Source: Candidatus Skiveiella danica (GTDB lineage: Bacteria; Pseudomonadota; Gammaproteobacteria; Burkholderiales; Burkholderiaceae_C). From it: a stretch of DNA of 64,000 nt. Positions within the stretch are counted from its first letter, which is position 1. The number at the start of each line of letters is the position of its first letter. The position numbers were made by a program, and so were the translations under genes. The notes under the pieces are model-generated. The model did no database searches. It saw only the letters and a list, made by a program, of their open reading frames with translations, and had not been told where the DNA came from. Positions 41,715 through 51,096 of this stretch are shown in pieces. The DNA lies in contig JADKHE010000013.1 in NCBI GenBank assembly GCA_016721925.1, positions 653,440-717,439 of the forward strand. Reading direction: 5' to 3'.

Positions 41715-44114
41715 ATGCCGAACCAGCCTCAAACCCAAGCCCCCCCCCAACAAGCCGAAACAACAGGAAGAACCTGGAAGTTTCGGCTAACCCGCCTGGC
41801 GTTTTGGGGAGCGGGCCTGATATTGGCGGTACTCGCTTCTGTGGTGCTGGCCGTGGCCGTTGCGCTGGCAGCCGCCTACCCCAATCTGCCCGATATCTCC
41901 GATCTTGCGGACTACCGTCCCAAGCTCCCTTTGCGCATTTACACCTCTGAAGGCTCGCTCATGGGAGAGTTCGGTGAGGAAAGAAGAAGCCTGACGCCTA
42001 TCGCCGATTTTCCGCAGGTCATGAAAGATGCGGTGCTGTCCATCGAGGACGCGCGCTTCTACCAGCACGGGGGCGTTGACTACCTGGGCGTCATCCGCGC
42101 GGGATTGGCCAACATGGGGCGTCTGAAAAGCCAGGGTGCGTCCACCATCACCATGCAGGTTGCGCGCAACGTGTATCTGTCCTCGGAAAAGACCTACACG
42201 CGCAAGATCTACGAAATACTCTTGACCTTCAAGCTCGAGCATCTGCTGACCAAGGACCAGATTCTTGAGATCTACATGAACCAGATCTTCCTTGGCAATC
42301 GGGCCTATGGATTTGCCGCAGCATCCGAAGCCTATTTCGGCAAGCCCATCAAGAACATCACGATTGCCGAAGCGGCCATGCTGGCCGGGTTGCCGAAGGC
42401 GCCGTCGGCCTTCAATCCGATCAATAACCCCAAAAGGGCACGCTCCCGGCAGCTCTACATCATCGAGCGCATGGAAGAGAACGGATTCATCACTGCCGCT
42501 CAGGCTGAAGCCGCCAAGAAAGAGGAACTCAAGGTCAAGTCAGGTTCAGACAATGCCAAGGTTCATGCCGAATACGTGGCGGAAACCGTCCGCCAGCTGA
42601 TCTATGCACAGTATGGCGATGAGACCTACACCCGCGGCCTGAATGTCTACACCACCCTAAAGGCTGCAGAACAGGACGTGGCCTACCGCGCCCTACGCAA
42701 GGGCATCATGGACTATGAGCGGCGCCAGATCTACCGCGGCCCCGAGCAGTTCGTCGACCTGCCAACGAATCCCAAGGAACTTGAAGAGGCCATCGACGAT
42801 GCGTTGACGGAACATCCTGACAACGACGACGTCCTGTCTGCCGTCGTGACAGAGGCCAACCCCAAGAAAATCGTTGCGATCCGGCAGAATGGCGAGAGCA
42901 TCGAGATCACGGGCGAAGGACTCAAGCCGGCCCAATCGGGCCTTTCTGACAAGGCCGCGCCCAAGATACGCATTCGCCCCGGCGCGGTGATCCGGGTTGT
43001 TCGCACACCCAAGAACACTTGGGAGATCACCCAGTTGCCTGAAGTTGAGGGCGCCTTCGTCGCCGTGGATCCGCGCGACGGGGCTATCCGGGCGCTGGTC
43101 GGTGGCTTTGACTTCGCCAAGAACAAGTTCAACCACGTCACGCAGGCCTGGCGCCAGCCAGGCTCAAGCTTCAAACCTTTCATCTATTCTGCAGCGCTTG
43201 AAAAAGGCCTTACGCCGGCCACCATCGTCAACGACGCACCACTGTTTTTCGACGCTGGCGTTACCGGCGGGCAACCTTGGGAGCCCAAGAACTACGACGG
43301 CAAGTTCGAAGGCCCGATGCCGCTTCACACGGCGTTGGCCAAGTCAAAGAACATGGTGTCCATCCGGGTTCTGCAGGCGGTGGGGGCGCAGAATGCGCAG
43401 GAGTGGATCACACGGTTTGGATTCGACGCTGAGAAGCACCCCCCCTACCTGACGATGGCCTTGGGTGCGGGTTCTGTCACCCCCATGCAGATGGCCACGG
43501 CCTACGCCGTCTTCGCCAATGGCGGCCATCGGATCAACCCTTGGCTGATTGCCCGGATTTCCGACCAGAAGGGCAAGATCCTGGTCGAGAGCAAGCCTCC
43601 AGCATTGAATGAGGCTGCACGGGCCATCGACGCCCGCAACGCTTTCATGATGAGCCGCCTGCTGCAGGAAGTTGCCCGCTCCGGCACTGCGGCCAAGGCA
43701 CAGGCCGCACTCAAACGGCCAGACCTGTATGGCAAGACCGGCACCACCAATGACTCGGTTGACACCTGGTTCGCCGGCTACCAACCGACGTTGGCCGCCG
43801 TGGTCTGGATGGGTTACGACACGCCACGATCGCTGGGTGACCGGGAGACAGGTGGTGGGCTGAGTCTTCCGGTGTGGATCAGTTTCATGGAAACAGCCTT
43901 GCGTGGCGTGCCCGTCACAGAGGTTGCAGCCCCTGAAGGCGTCGTGAACTCAGGCGGCGAGTGGTTCTATGACGAGTACACGCATGGGAGCGGCGTCAGC
44001 AACCTGGGACTGGATGACCGCGGAGCCAAGGGCAGCGCACCTGGCGCGTCGACCACCCAGGAACTCCCTCCGGCGGACGAGCGCAAACGCATCCTCGACC
44101 TGTTCAAGAATTGA
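41715..44114 (+). CDS. mrcA: Penicillin-binding protein 1A (class A PBP)
   Basis: This bifunctional enzyme polymerises and crosslinks peptidoglycan. The product of about 799 residues has an N-terminal membrane helix (near residues 30-55), then a glycosyltransferase GT51 domain with SIEDARFYQHGGVDY, QGASTITMQVARN and KILEIYMNQIFLGNRAYG-type motifs. An OB-like insert follows. The transpeptidase domain has the serine in QPGSSFKPFIYSA, the SxN-type motif in AKSKNMVSIR and the KTG motif in YGKTGTTND. The ATG at 41715 is preferred because 41688 overlaps a TATAAT box. It is divergent from pilM, a conserved pairing. Confidence 0.96.
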   Translation: MPNQPQTQAPPQQAETTGRTWKFRLTRLAFWGAGLILAVLASVVLAVAVALAAAYPNLPDISDLADYRPKLPLRIYTSEGSLMGEFGEERRSLTPIADFPQVMKDAVLSIEDARFYQHGGVDYLGVIRAGLANMGRLKSQGASTITMQVARNVYLSSEKTYTRKIYEILLTFKLEHLLTKDQILEIYMNQIFLGNRAYGFAAASEAYFGKPIKNITIAEAAMLAGLPKAPSAFNPINNPKRARSRQLYIIERMEENGFITAAQAEAAKKEELKVKSGSDNAKVHAEYVAETVRQLIYAQYGDETYTRGLNVYTTLKAAEQDVAYRALRKGIMDYERRQIYRGPEQFVDLPTNPKELEEAIDDALTEHPDNDDVLSAVVTEANPKKIVAIRQNGESIEITGEGLKPAQSGLSDKAAPKIRIRPGAVIRVVRTPKNTWEITQLPEVEGAFVAVDPRDGAIRALVGGFDFAKNKFNHVTQAWRQPGSSFKPFIYSAALEKGLTPATIVNDAPLFFDAGVTGGQPWEPKNYDGKFEGPMPLHTALAKSKNMVSIRVLQAVGAQNAQEWITRFGFDAEKHPPYLTMALGAGSVTPMQMATAYAVFANGGHRINPWLIARISDQKGKILVESKPPALNEAARAIDARNAFMMSRLLQEVARSGTAAKAQAALKRPDLYGKTGTTNDSVDTWFAGYQPTLAAVVWMGYDTPRSLGDRETGGGLSLPVWISFMETALRGVPVTEVAAPEGVVNSGGEWFYDEYTHGSGVSNLGLDDRGAKGSAPGASTTQELPPADERKRILDLFKN

Positions 44115-44444
44115 TCAGGCGCTGAACACCAAAGCGACGCCTGCTTGTTCACTCGCATCGCGCGAAAGGCGGGCAAAGAATTCGCCTTGGCCCTTGGTGT
44201 CCATCCAATGGGTGCCATCGAATTTGAAGTGGTAGCCACCCGAACGCGCGGCCAACCAGACTTCATGCAAGGGCTTTTGCAAATTGACGACGATCTGGCT
44301 AAGGTTCCCAAACGTCAGCGTGATCATGCCGCCGACGCGCTGGTTATCAATGTCCGCTTCGGTGTCGTCGTTGATGCGATCGCATCCGGACTCCACGCTG
44401 GCGAGCAGCCTTTCCGCGTGGTCCATGAATTCGAGGTCGGTCAT
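44115..44444 (-). CDS. cyaY: Frataxin homologue CyaY
   Basis: CyaY is an iron-binding regulator of the IscS-based iron-sulfur cluster machinery. The 109-residue protein has the acidic first helix ([20 protein letters not shown] with [13 protein letters not shown] following), then the beta-sheet strand [17 protein letters not shown], the family motif [18 protein letters not shown], and a C-terminal helix. It is convergent with the PBP1A gene (adjacent stops) and divergent from lptM. Confidence 0.96.
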   Translation of the reverse strand: MTDLEFMDHAERLLASVESGCDRINDDTEADIDNQRVGGMITLTFGNLSQIVVNLQKPLHEVWLAARSGGYHFKFDGTHWMDTKGQGEFFARLSRDASEQAGVALVFSA

Positions 44445-44456
44445 TACAATTTGCCC

Positions 44457-44642
44457 ATGTTGAAGCGAACGCGAATTCTAGCCAGTGGCCTTTTCCTTGC
44501 CGCCGGTGCGGTGGTTCTGGCTGGCTGTGGGCAGAAGGGTCCACTGATCCTGCCCCATGCGCCGGCTTCGGCTGCCTCCATGCCGTCAACCTCGGTCACG
44601 CCCGGCGCCCCTCTCGCACCTGCTGCCTCCAACACCCCATGA
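44457..44642 (+). CDS. lptM: Small lipoprotein LptM (YifL-like)
   Basis: The 61-residue lipoprotein starts [20 protein letters not shown] and has the lipobox [10 protein letters not shown] with the family motif [10 protein letters not shown]. The short Ala/Pro/Ser-rich tail follows. LptM assists assembly of the LptDE lipopolysaccharide translocon in enterobacteria; the role here is by family. Its stop overlaps the lysA start by four bases (ATGA), and the order cyaY-lptM-lysA is typical of proteobacteria. Confidence 0.92.
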   Translation: MLKRTRILASGLFLAAGAVVLAGCGQKGPLILPHAPASAASMPSTSVTPGAPLAPAASNTP

Positions 44643-45916
44643 ACGTACCCCACATTCCCGGCGCGCCCCACTTTGCCTATCGCGGCACGCATTTGTACAT
44701 CGAGGACGTCCGGCTGTCCGATCTGGCGCGTGTGCATGGAACACCGTTGTATGTCTATTCGAAGGCGTCGATGCGGTCGGCTCTTGCAGCCTATCAGCGC
44801 GGCTTTGCGGGTCGAAACGTGCAGATCTGCTATGCCATGAAGGCCAACTCCAGCTTGGGCGTCCTCCAAGTGTTTGCGCAGGCGGGCTGCGGTTTCGACA
44901 TCGTCTCCGGGGGTGAGCTGCAGCGTGTTCTGGCAGTTGGTGCAGCGGCAGACAAAGTCATTTTTTCAGGCGTCGGCAAGACCCGTGCCGAAATGCGCGA
45001 CGCCCTGGAGGCAGGCATCGGCTGCTTCAATGTCGAGAGCGAGGGCGAACTTGAGGTTCTGAGCGAAGTAGCGCTGGCGCTCGGCATGCGGGCGCCGGTG
45101 AGCATCCGCGTGAACCCGAACGTGGACCCCAAGACCCATCCGTACATTTCCACCGGCCTCAAAGGCAACAAATTTGGCGTCGCGCACGAACGCACCCTGC
45201 AAACCTACCAGCGCGCAGCCAACCTGCCGGGCCTACGAGTCGTCGGGATCGATTGCCATATCGGCTCGCAGATCACGGAGGAGGAACCGTACCTCGACGC
45301 CATGGATCGCGTGCTGGACCTTGTGGATGCCATAGAAGCCGCCGGCGTCCCGATTCAGCACATCGATTTCGGTGGCGGACTGGGCATCGATTACAACGAC
45401 GATTCTCCGCCGGAAGCTGATGCCCTGTGGTCGCGCCTGCTCATGCGCCTGGACGCACGCGGCTACGGCGACCGGCACCTCATGATCGAGCCTGGGCGCT
45501 CCCTGGTCGGCAACGCCGGTGTCTGCCTGACCGAGGTGCTTTACCTCAAACCTGGTGAGCACAAGAACTTCTGCATCGTCGACGCGGCCATGAACGATCT
45601 TCCCCGTCCGGCCATGTACCAGGCCTTCCACCAGATCGTTCCGCTCGAGCGTCGTGGTGGCGAAACCATCAGCTTCGATGTGGTCGGTCCCGTCTGTGAG
45701 AGCGGTGACTGGATCGGGCGGGACCGCGCGCTCCATGTCCATGCCGGCGACCTCCTGGCCGTGATGTCAGCCGGCGCCTACTGCATGAGCATGGCCAGCA
45801 ACTACAACACCCGCGGCCGCGCCGCCGAGGTGCTGGTCGATGGCAACCAAGCCCAGTTGATCCGCCGCCGCGAAACCGCTGCCGACCAGATGCGCGGTGA
45901 ATCGTTGGTCAACTGA
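44639..45916 (+). CDS. lysA: Diaminopimelate decarboxylase LysA
   Basis: LysA converts meso-diaminopimelate to lysine with PLP. The 425-residue fold-type III enzyme has the PLP lysine at residue 68 in CYAMKANSSLGVLQ, the histidine and phosphate-binding GIDCHIGSQI and IDFGGGLGIDY segments, EPGRSLVGNAG, and the C-terminal VGPVCESGDWIGRDR with the active-site cysteine from the partner subunit. It is translationally coupled to lptM. Confidence 0.98.
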   Translation: MNVPHIPGAPHFAYRGTHLYIEDVRLSDLARVHGTPLYVYSKASMRSALAAYQRGFAGRNVQICYAMKANSSLGVLQVFAQAGCGFDIVSGGELQRVLAVGAAADKVIFSGVGKTRAEMRDALEAGIGCFNVESEGELEVLSEVALALGMRAPVSIRVNPNVDPKTHPYISTGLKGNKFGVAHERTLQTYQRAANLPGLRVVGIDCHIGSQITEEEPYLDAMDRVLDLVDAIEAAGVPIQHIDFGGGLGIDYNDDSPPEADALWSRLLMRLDARGYGDRHLMIEPGRSLVGNAGVCLTEVLYLKPGEHKNFCIVDAAMNDLPRPAMYQAFHQIVPLERRGGETISFDVVGPVCESGDWIGRDRALHVHAGDLLAVMSAGAYCMSMASNYNTRGRAAEVLVDGNQAQLIRRRETAADQMRGESLVN

Positions 45917-45917
45917 A

Positions 45918-45968
45918 TGCTATGAATTCAGCAGCATCAAATGACCAAATGACGATGGGTTACTGCCG
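45918..45968 (+). repeat. REP-like dispersed repeat, copy 7 (diverged)
   Basis: This weak copy lies in the lysA-msrQ gap and runs into the msrQ stop codon. The recognisable part is AATGACCAAATGACGATGGG, preceded by an ATGCTATGAATTC segment. It is the most diverged member and is included with reservation. Confidence 0.45.
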
Positions 45969-46571
45969 TTTTCTTCTGAAAAACCTCGCCAGGCGCCACC
46001 CCAGCAAAACACACAGGATTGCGCCATAGACGGAGACTTCTGCGAAGTCATTCTTCCCCGCACGCATCCAGAAAAAATGCAGGATTGCCAGCACGGCGAC
46101 AAGGTAAACCAACTTGTGGAGCGCTTGCCAGCGCGCCGCCCCCAGACTCCGGATCGCCCGGTTGAACGATGTCGCCGCAAGCAGCGTCAGGAACACAAAG
46201 GCGACGAATCCCACCAGAATGAACGGGCGCTTGCCGATGTCCCTCAGGACATCTCCCCATTCAAACCCCATGTCGAATCCGATGTAGCTCAAAGCGTGCA
46301 GAGTCGCGTAAAAATACACCATCAAGCCCAGCATCCTGCGAAATCGCGCCAGTGCCGGGCTGCCGCTGACCACGCGCAGGGGTGTCACGGCGAGCACCAG
46401 GCACAAAAACCGTAGGGTCCAGTCCCCAGTGGCCCGGATCAGATACTCGGCGGGATTCGCGCCGAGCCGGTCGGCGAAAGCGCCGGCGAGTAGCCAGGCC
46501 AGCGGCAACAGGGACGCGACAAACACCAGCGGCTTGGCGACCGGATGCAACAGAATCCGCGCACCCGGCAT
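45960..46571 (-). CDS. msrQ: Haem-binding membrane subunit MsrQ (YedZ)
   Basis: MsrQ passes electrons from the quinone pool or flavins to MsrP for periplasmic methionine sulfoxide repair. The 203-residue protein has six hydrophobic segments of the ferric-reductase-like type with haem histidines in YATLHALSYIGFD and LHKLVYLVAVLAILHFFWMRAG (landmarks ATLHALSY and HKLVYL). The start GFVAFVF-type central loops match YedZ. Its start overlaps the msrP stop by one base. Confidence 0.95.
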   Translation of the reverse strand: MPGARILLHPVAKPLVFVASLLPLAWLLAGAFADRLGANPAEYLIRATGDWTLRFLCLVLAVTPLRVVSGSPALARFRRMLGLMVYFYATLHALSYIGFDMGFEWGDVLRDIGKRPFILVGFVAFVFLTLLAATSFNRAIRSLGAARWQALHKLVYLVAVLAILHFFWMRAGKNDFAEVSVYGAILCVLLGWRLARFFRRKRQ

Positions 46572-47578
46572 CAGTAGTTCTTCTTCAGATCCATCCCCGC
46601 ATACATCTGCCCCACCTGCGCTTCATATCCATTGAACATCAGCGTCTTGCGTTTCTTGGCAAACAGACCATCCTCACCAATGCGGCGCTCAGTGGCCTGG
46701 CTCCAACGAGGATGGTCCACGTTCGGATTCACATTGGAATAAAAGCCGTACTCCTGGGCCGCCGCCTTGTTCCATGCGGTGGCGGGTTCTTTTTCGGTGA
46801 AACGGATCTTCACCAGACTCTTTGCACTCTTGAAACCGTATTTCCACGGCACCACCAGACGCACCGGCGCTCCATTCTGGTTCGGCAGCACTTCCCCATA
46901 CATGCCAAAAGCGAGCAGGGTCAGCGGGTTCATTGCCTCGTCCATGCGCAGACCTTCGACGTAAGGCCAATCGAGAACCCTCGATCCGACGTACGGCATC
47001 GTCTTCGGATCTGCCAAGGTGACGAACTCCACGAACCGCGCATTGCCCAGCGGTTCAACCCGCTTGATCAGTTCGCTCAGGGAATAGCCCACCCACGGAA
47101 TCACCATGGACCAGCCCTCGACGCATCGCAGGCGATAGATCCGCTCCTCCATCGCACTGATCTTGAGCAGGTCTTCAAGGGCGTACTTGCCGGGTTTTCG
47201 CACGGCCCCTTCGACCTCCACCGTCCAGGGCGAGACTTTCAAGGTATGGGCGTTGCGGGCCGGATCCGACTTGTCGGTGCCAAACTCGTAGAAGTTGTTG
47301 TACGTGCTGGCGTCCTTGTAGTCCGTGAGCTTCTCCATGGTGACTGCGCCTGGGAGATTCGAGCGGCCTCCCGGCAACGCCGCCAGCTTGCCGGGCCGCG
47401 CCACAGCGGCACTGGCCTGGGCCAGCGCGTCACGCCCCGCCCAACCGGCCAATGCGGCACCCGCAACGCCGCCCGCCATGACACGCAGCCATTCGCGCCG
47501 CTGCTCGTAAATGGCCTGCGGCGTGATGTCACTCGATACGGGGTGAATGAAGCCGGTGTTGGAAGACTTGATGAGCAT
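46571..47578 (-). CDS. msrP: Periplasmic methionine sulfoxide reductase catalytic subunit MsrP (YedY)
   Basis: MsrP is a molybdopterin enzyme that repairs oxidised methionine in periplasmic proteins. The 335-residue precursor has a Tat-type leader: [20 protein letters not shown] followed by a cleavage-type ALA. The molybdenum-ligating cysteine is in [20 protein letters not shown]. Other landmarks are [13 protein letters not shown] and [18 protein letters not shown]. The TatABC genes in this window would export it. msrQ follows. Confidence 0.96.
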   Translation of the reverse strand: MLIKSSNTGFIHPVSSDITPQAIYEQRREWLRVMAGGVAGAALAGWAGRDALAQASAAVARPGKLAALPGGRSNLPGAVTMEKLTDYKDASTYNNFYEFGTDKSDPARNAHTLKVSPWTVEVEGAVRKPGKYALEDLLKISAMEERIYRLRCVEGWSMVIPWVGYSLSELIKRVEPLGNARFVEFVTLADPKTMPYVGSRVLDWPYVEGLRMDEAMNPLTLLAFGMYGEVLPNQNGAPVRLVVPWKYGFKSAKSLVKIRFTEKEPATAWNKAAAQEYGFYSNVNPNVDHPRWSQATERRIGEDGLFAKKRKTLMFNGYEAQVGQMYAGMDLKKNY

Positions 47579-47688
47579 GGCGTGGTCCTTTTCTTCCGGT
47601 GAGTCGCACAGTGGCAGCCATTCTTACAAAGTTTCAGGAAAACCCTCCGGCCAGCGCCTTATGTCCGACCTGCGGTCAGGGTGCAGAC

Positions 47689-47720
47689 AAAAAAAAGCCC
47701 CATCCGACCCGATGGGGCTT
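47689..47720 (-). terminator. Intrinsic terminator of the cytochrome c4 gene
   Basis: The arms AAGCCCCATC (47695-47704) and GATGGGGCTT (47711-47720) form a perfect 10-base stem with a six-base loop. On the minus strand the stem is followed by a run of T residues. It starts 22 bases past the cytochrome stop, as expected for a rho-independent terminator. Confidence 0.9.
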
Positions 47721-47741
47721 GGTACAGGTGAACTGGACCGT

Positions 47742-48368
47742 CTAGCGCAAACCAGCGATGTAGTCGGAAACCGCCTTGATTTCACGTTCATTCATCTTGG
47801 CAGCAACACCGGTCATCTGGGCGCTGTTCTTGCGAACGCCATCACGGAAGGCCACCAACTGGGCCACGGCATAGTCGGTGTGCTGCCCGGCAATGCGGGG
47901 GTACTGCGCCGGGATGCCGGCGCCGTCCGGGCTGTGGCAACCCGCACAGGCCGCGATCTGGCGATCGGGAATGCCGCCACGGTAGATCCGCTCGCCCAGA
48001 ATCACGGTTTCCTTGTCTTTCGCAAAGCCAGGCTTGGCCTTCTTGGACGCCAGCCAGTAGGAAATATTCCTCATGTCGTCCTCGCTCAGGGCGGCCACCA
48101 TGCCGCTCATGATGGCGTTGGCGCGCTTGCCCGACTTGAACTCCTTGAGCTGTTTGAACAGATACTCGGGGTGCTGCTGGGCCAGCTTGGGATTGGCCGG
48201 AATCATGGAGTTGCCGTCAGCGCCATGGCAGGCAGCACACACCGTCGAGAAACTCGCTTCACCCTTCGCAAGATCGGGCTTGGCAACTTTGGCGGCAGCT
48301 TTGTCATCCGCGGCTACCGCGGAGACGGCAAACAGGGCGACCATCAGGAAAGAGGCAAACAGCTTCAT
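47742..48368 (-). CDS. Dihaem cytochrome c4
   Basis: The 208-residue periplasmic protein has a cleavable signal (MKLFASFLMVALFAVSAVAA) and two c-type haem domains. The first haem motif is CAACHGADGNS and the second is CAGCHSPDGAG. The axial methionines are probably in NAIMSGMVAAL and NSAQMTGVAAKM. The two halves show the same QHPEYLFKQL and QHTDYAVAQL repeat, typical of cytochrome c4, which delivers electrons to terminal oxidases. It is divergent from engB and has its own terminator. Confidence 0.94.
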   Translation of the reverse strand: MKLFASFLMVALFAVSAVAADDKAAAKVAKPDLAKGEASFSTVCAACHGADGNSMIPANPKLAQQHPEYLFKQLKEFKSGKRANAIMSGMVAALSEDDMRNISYWLASKKAKPGFAKDKETVILGERIYRGGIPDRQIAACAGCHSPDGAGIPAQYPRIAGQHTDYAVAQLVAFRDGVRKNSAQMTGVAAKMNEREIKAVSDYIAGLR

Positions 48369-48452
48369 GGCGAAAATTCAATTAGGTTGGCGCAAAACCA
48401 CATGATTCTACAATGCCCACTTGGGTTTGCCCCAATTCACAAAGGTCCCCGG

Positions 48453-49202
48453 ATGAACCCTCCCCTTACTGACTCCACGCCCGGCGCTGCCGTTGTCCCC
48501 ACGCCGGTGGTCGCAATGGGATGGATGCACACCGCCCGATTCCTTACCACGGCGCCCCAGTTGCATTTTCTGCCGCAGCTGGACATGCCCGAGATCGCCT
48601 TCGTCGGACGCTCCAACGCCGGGAAATCCACCTGCATCAACACGCTGACCCAGCAAAAGCAGCTCGCCTTTGCCTCCAAGAAGCCTGGCCGTACGCAACA
48701 CATCAACCTGTTTGCGCTGGGCAAGCAGAACGCCACCGATGCCGTCCTGACCGACTTGCCCGGCTATGGTTATGCCGCCGTACCCAAACAGGACAAGATC
48801 CGCTGGCAGCGGGTCATGGCCAACTACCTGGTCACCCGCGAGAACCTGACCGGCATCGTGCTGCTGTGCGACCCGCGCCTGGGTTTGACCGAGCTTGATG
48901 AAATCCTGCTCGACGTGATTCGGCCGCGGGTCGAGGCGGGTCTGAAGTTCCTGGTCCTGCTGACCAAGTCCGACAAGCTCACGCGTGCGGAGGCAGCGAA
49001 GGTGCTCTCGATCGTGCGTCTGCAGGCGGGTGGCGGCGAGGTCAAGCTCTTTTCCGCGCTCAAGAAACAGGGCGTCGAGGAAGTCGCCCAGTTGCTCTGG
49101 CAGTGGGCGCACCCGGCCGGGCCGGTGGCGAAACCGACCCAGGTAACCATTGGAGCGGGCGACACGCCTGTCGCAGCCACCGCATCCGACACGCCGCCCT
49201 GA
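48453..49202 (+). CDS. engB: Ribosome biogenesis GTPase EngB (YsxC/YihA)
   Basis: EngB is a small GTPase needed for large ribosomal subunit maturation. The product of about 249 residues has G1 FVGRSNAGKST, G2-region KKPGRTQHINLF, G3 TDLPGYGYA, G4 LLTKSDKL and G5-type FSALKKQG. The frame is open far upstream, but the ATG at 48453 precedes the family-like N-terminus and lies in the divergent promoter gap with cytochrome c4. An Ala/Thr/Pro-rich C-terminal tail of about 25 residues extends past the usual end. Confidence 0.95.
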   Translation: MNPPLTDSTPGAAVVPTPVVAMGWMHTARFLTTAPQLHFLPQLDMPEIAFVGRSNAGKSTCINTLTQQKQLAFASKKPGRTQHINLFALGKQNATDAVLTDLPGYGYAAVPKQDKIRWQRVMANYLVTRENLTGIVLLCDPRLGLTELDEILLDVIRPRVEAGLKFLVLLTKSDKLTRAEAAKVLSIVRLQAGGGEVKLFSALKKQGVEEVAQLLWQWAHPAGPVAKPTQVTIGAGDTPVAATASDTPP

Positions 49203-49205
49203 GCA

Positions 49206-49227
49206 GCGACCAGGGCCAAGTGGTCGC
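49206..49227. terminator. Short hairpin between convergent engB and acyltransferase genes
   Basis: GCGACCA and TGGTCGC form a perfect seven-base stem over an eight-base loop, just past the engB stop. No T-run follows on either strand, so termination is plausible only from position. Confidence 0.35.
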
Positions 49228-49238
49228 CCTGCCCCGCT

Positions 49239-50102
49239 TCAGTACACCGATGGCACACCGGGCGGGCGGGTCTTGAAGCGCTTGTGCACCCAGTAATACT
49301 GGGCCGGCATGGTGTCGATGTACCCCTGCAGACGAAGGTTCATGAGCACCGTGTCCGCCTCCAGATCCTGGGTAGGGAAATCGGTCCACGCCGGGTGCAC
49401 CTGCACTTCGTAGCCCGTGGCAGTCATGCGGGTCGTGATCGGCACAACCTTCGCGCGCCCCAGCCGGGCCAGGCGGGACAGCGACGGCACCGTCGCCGCC
49501 GGCACCCCATAGAACGGCACGAAGATCGACTCCTGTGGACCGAAATTCATGTCCGGCAGCAGATACAGGACTTCACCCGAACGCAGTGCAGCCACGATCG
49601 GTTTCAGTCCATCCGCCCGGTAGAAAAGGCGCACATGACCGAACCGGCGCCGACTGTCCCGTATCCAGGCGTCGATGGCCGGACTGGGCTGCGGGGTGTA
49701 GATGGTGGTGTAGCGACGATCGATCTGCTGGCTCAGGGCGGTTGCGCCGGCGTCCAGACCATAGAAGTGCGGCGCGAAGATGATGGTCGCCTCTTCCCCC
49801 TGAAGCTCCTGGACAGCGCCCGTGATCTTGAGGCGCGAGCGCACCACATCGGGGTGGCCGTGCCACAGCCAGGCGCGGTCCAGGAAGGACTGGGCGAAAT
49901 ACACAAAGGACTGGCGCGCCAGCGACTGCCGTTCGGCCTCGCTGCGCTCAGGAAAGCACAACGCCAGGTTGGTCAGCACCACCTTGCGTCGCGGCGCCAC
50001 CAGCGGATACAGCACCCAACCCAGCACGGCGCCCAGACCGCGAATCCAGGACAAAGGCAGCGGCGCAATCAGCCGCATGAACAGGATACCGGGATGGGGC
50101 AT
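49239..50102 (-). CDS. Lipid A biosynthesis acyltransferase (LpxL/HtrB family), second copy
   Basis: The product of about 287 residues is an inner-membrane acyl-ACP-dependent acyltransferase adding secondary acyl chains to lipid A. It has an N-terminal hydrophobic anchor (ILFMRLIAPLPLSWIRGLGAV in part), the catalytic HX4D motif in IIFAPHFYGLDAGAT, and the LLPDMNFGPQESIFVPFYG segment. The ATG at 50102 overlaps the upstream acyltransferase stop (TGATG), so the two enzymes are coupled. Chain specificity cannot be read from the sequence. Confidence 0.93.
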   Translation of the reverse strand: MPHPGILFMRLIAPLPLSWIRGLGAVLGWVLYPLVAPRRKVVLTNLALCFPERSEAERQSLARQSFVYFAQSFLDRAWLWHGHPDVVRSRLKITGAVQELQGEEATIIFAPHFYGLDAGATALSQQIDRRYTTIYTPQPSPAIDAWIRDSRRRFGHVRLFYRADGLKPIVAALRSGEVLYLLPDMNFGPQESIFVPFYGVPAATVPSLSRLARLGRAKVVPITTRMTATGYEVQVHPAWTDFPTQDLEADTVLMNLRLQGYIDTMPAQYYWVHKRFKTRPPGVPSVY

Positions 50103-50944
50103 CAGACTTCCTTCACCGGATCGCGCCGGGGCTGCTTGTAGCGGCCATAGCCCCACAGGTACTGCTGCGGACACTCGCGGATGAGCCGCTCCATTTCCTC
50201 GTTGATCTGCACCACAGCGCCATCCAGGTCACCGGGCAATGGCGCCGCGAGTTCCCGGAAATGCAGCCGGAACCCACGCCCCCACGGCAATCGCTCTCCC
50301 CAGACCAGCAACACAGTCGCACCGGTCTGCAGGGCCAGGCGCGCGCCCAATGTCATGGTGTAGGCGGGTTGACCGAAGAAGGGCGCCCACTGCCCCATGC
50401 CGTCGGGAGGCACCTGATCGGGCAGCAGCCCCACCGCCCGCCCGGCCCGCAGCGCCTTGATCATCTGGCGCACACCCGCCAAGGTGGTCGGCGCCGTTTC
50501 AAGCCCGGGCCGTTCGCGGGCACCCGCCAGCACTTCGACCATCACCGGCTGGCGCGCCGGTCGATACAGCACGAGGATCGGCCCATGGGCCGGGCTGTAG
50601 CGCTGGGCCAGGCCTTGGGCGGTCGACTCGAAGCACCCCAGGTGCGGTGTCAGGAAAATCACGCCCTGCCCTCGGGCATAAGCCGCATCCACGCATTCGG
50701 ATCCCTCCCACTGCAGCGGCGTGGGAGCGCCCATCCACAGTCGCGGCAGTTCCGCCGACATCCGTCCAGCGTGGGCGACCGCAGCGCGAACCTGCGCGAA
50801 CGAATAGCCCGCCTGTGCCGCATTGGCAACAAAGCGCCGTCGATATGTCGGGGAAAGCGCAAACACCACCCAACCCAGCGCCGCGCCCAGCAGGTGCAGG
50901 AGCCAAAGTGGCCAGCGGGACAGCAACCGGAAGAGGGTGAGCAT
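50102..50944 (-). CDS. Lipid A biosynthesis acyltransferase (LpxL/HtrB family), first copy
   Basis: The 280-residue protein is a paralogue of its downstream neighbour. It has an N-terminal membrane segment (LLSRWPLWLLHLLGAALGWVV in part), the catalytic HX4E motif in IFLTPHLGCFESTAQG, and LLPDQVPPDGMGQWAPFFGQP. Two tandem acyltransferases suggest two successive secondary acylations of lipid A. It is divergent from metK across a 152-base gap. Confidence 0.93.
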   Translation of the reverse strand: MLTLFRLLSRWPLWLLHLLGAALGWVVFALSPTYRRRFVANAAQAGYSFAQVRAAVAHAGRMSAELPRLWMGAPTPLQWEGSECVDAAYARGQGVIFLTPHLGCFESTAQGLAQRYSPAHGPILVLYRPARQPVMVEVLAGARERPGLETAPTTLAGVRQMIKALRAGRAVGLLPDQVPPDGMGQWAPFFGQPAYTMTLGARLALQTGATVLLVWGERLPWGRGFRLHFRELAAPLPGDLDGAVVQINEEMERLIRECPQQYLWGYGRYKQPRRDPVKEV

Positions 50945-51096
50945 CGAGAACTTGATAAACTAAGGGCGTCGCTGAGTTAAATGAGCAACTTGCAGGGCGA
51001 CGTAAAAACAATTCTGCTAAAGCGTTCGCCGGGGCTCCACCAGCCGAAGGCAGCGCAGGAAATGCAAGCTTTCAGCCGACACAGGAGTTTATTCAA
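50945..51096 (+). promoter_or_regulatory. Structured leader region of metK
   Basis: This divergent gap holds an unusually long leader for metK. CGTCGC (50967-50972) can pair with GCGACG (50998-51003), and further complementary blocks such as TTCG/CGAA occur in the following 60 bases. A clear ribosome site, AGGAG near 51082, precedes the metK ATG. I do not recognise a named SAM or SAH riboswitch here. Confidence 0.35.

Noticed and set aside
50945..51096. A named SAM or SAH riboswitch before metK
   Set aside because: The region has pairing potential but I could not match a known consensus, so it is listed only as a structured leader.
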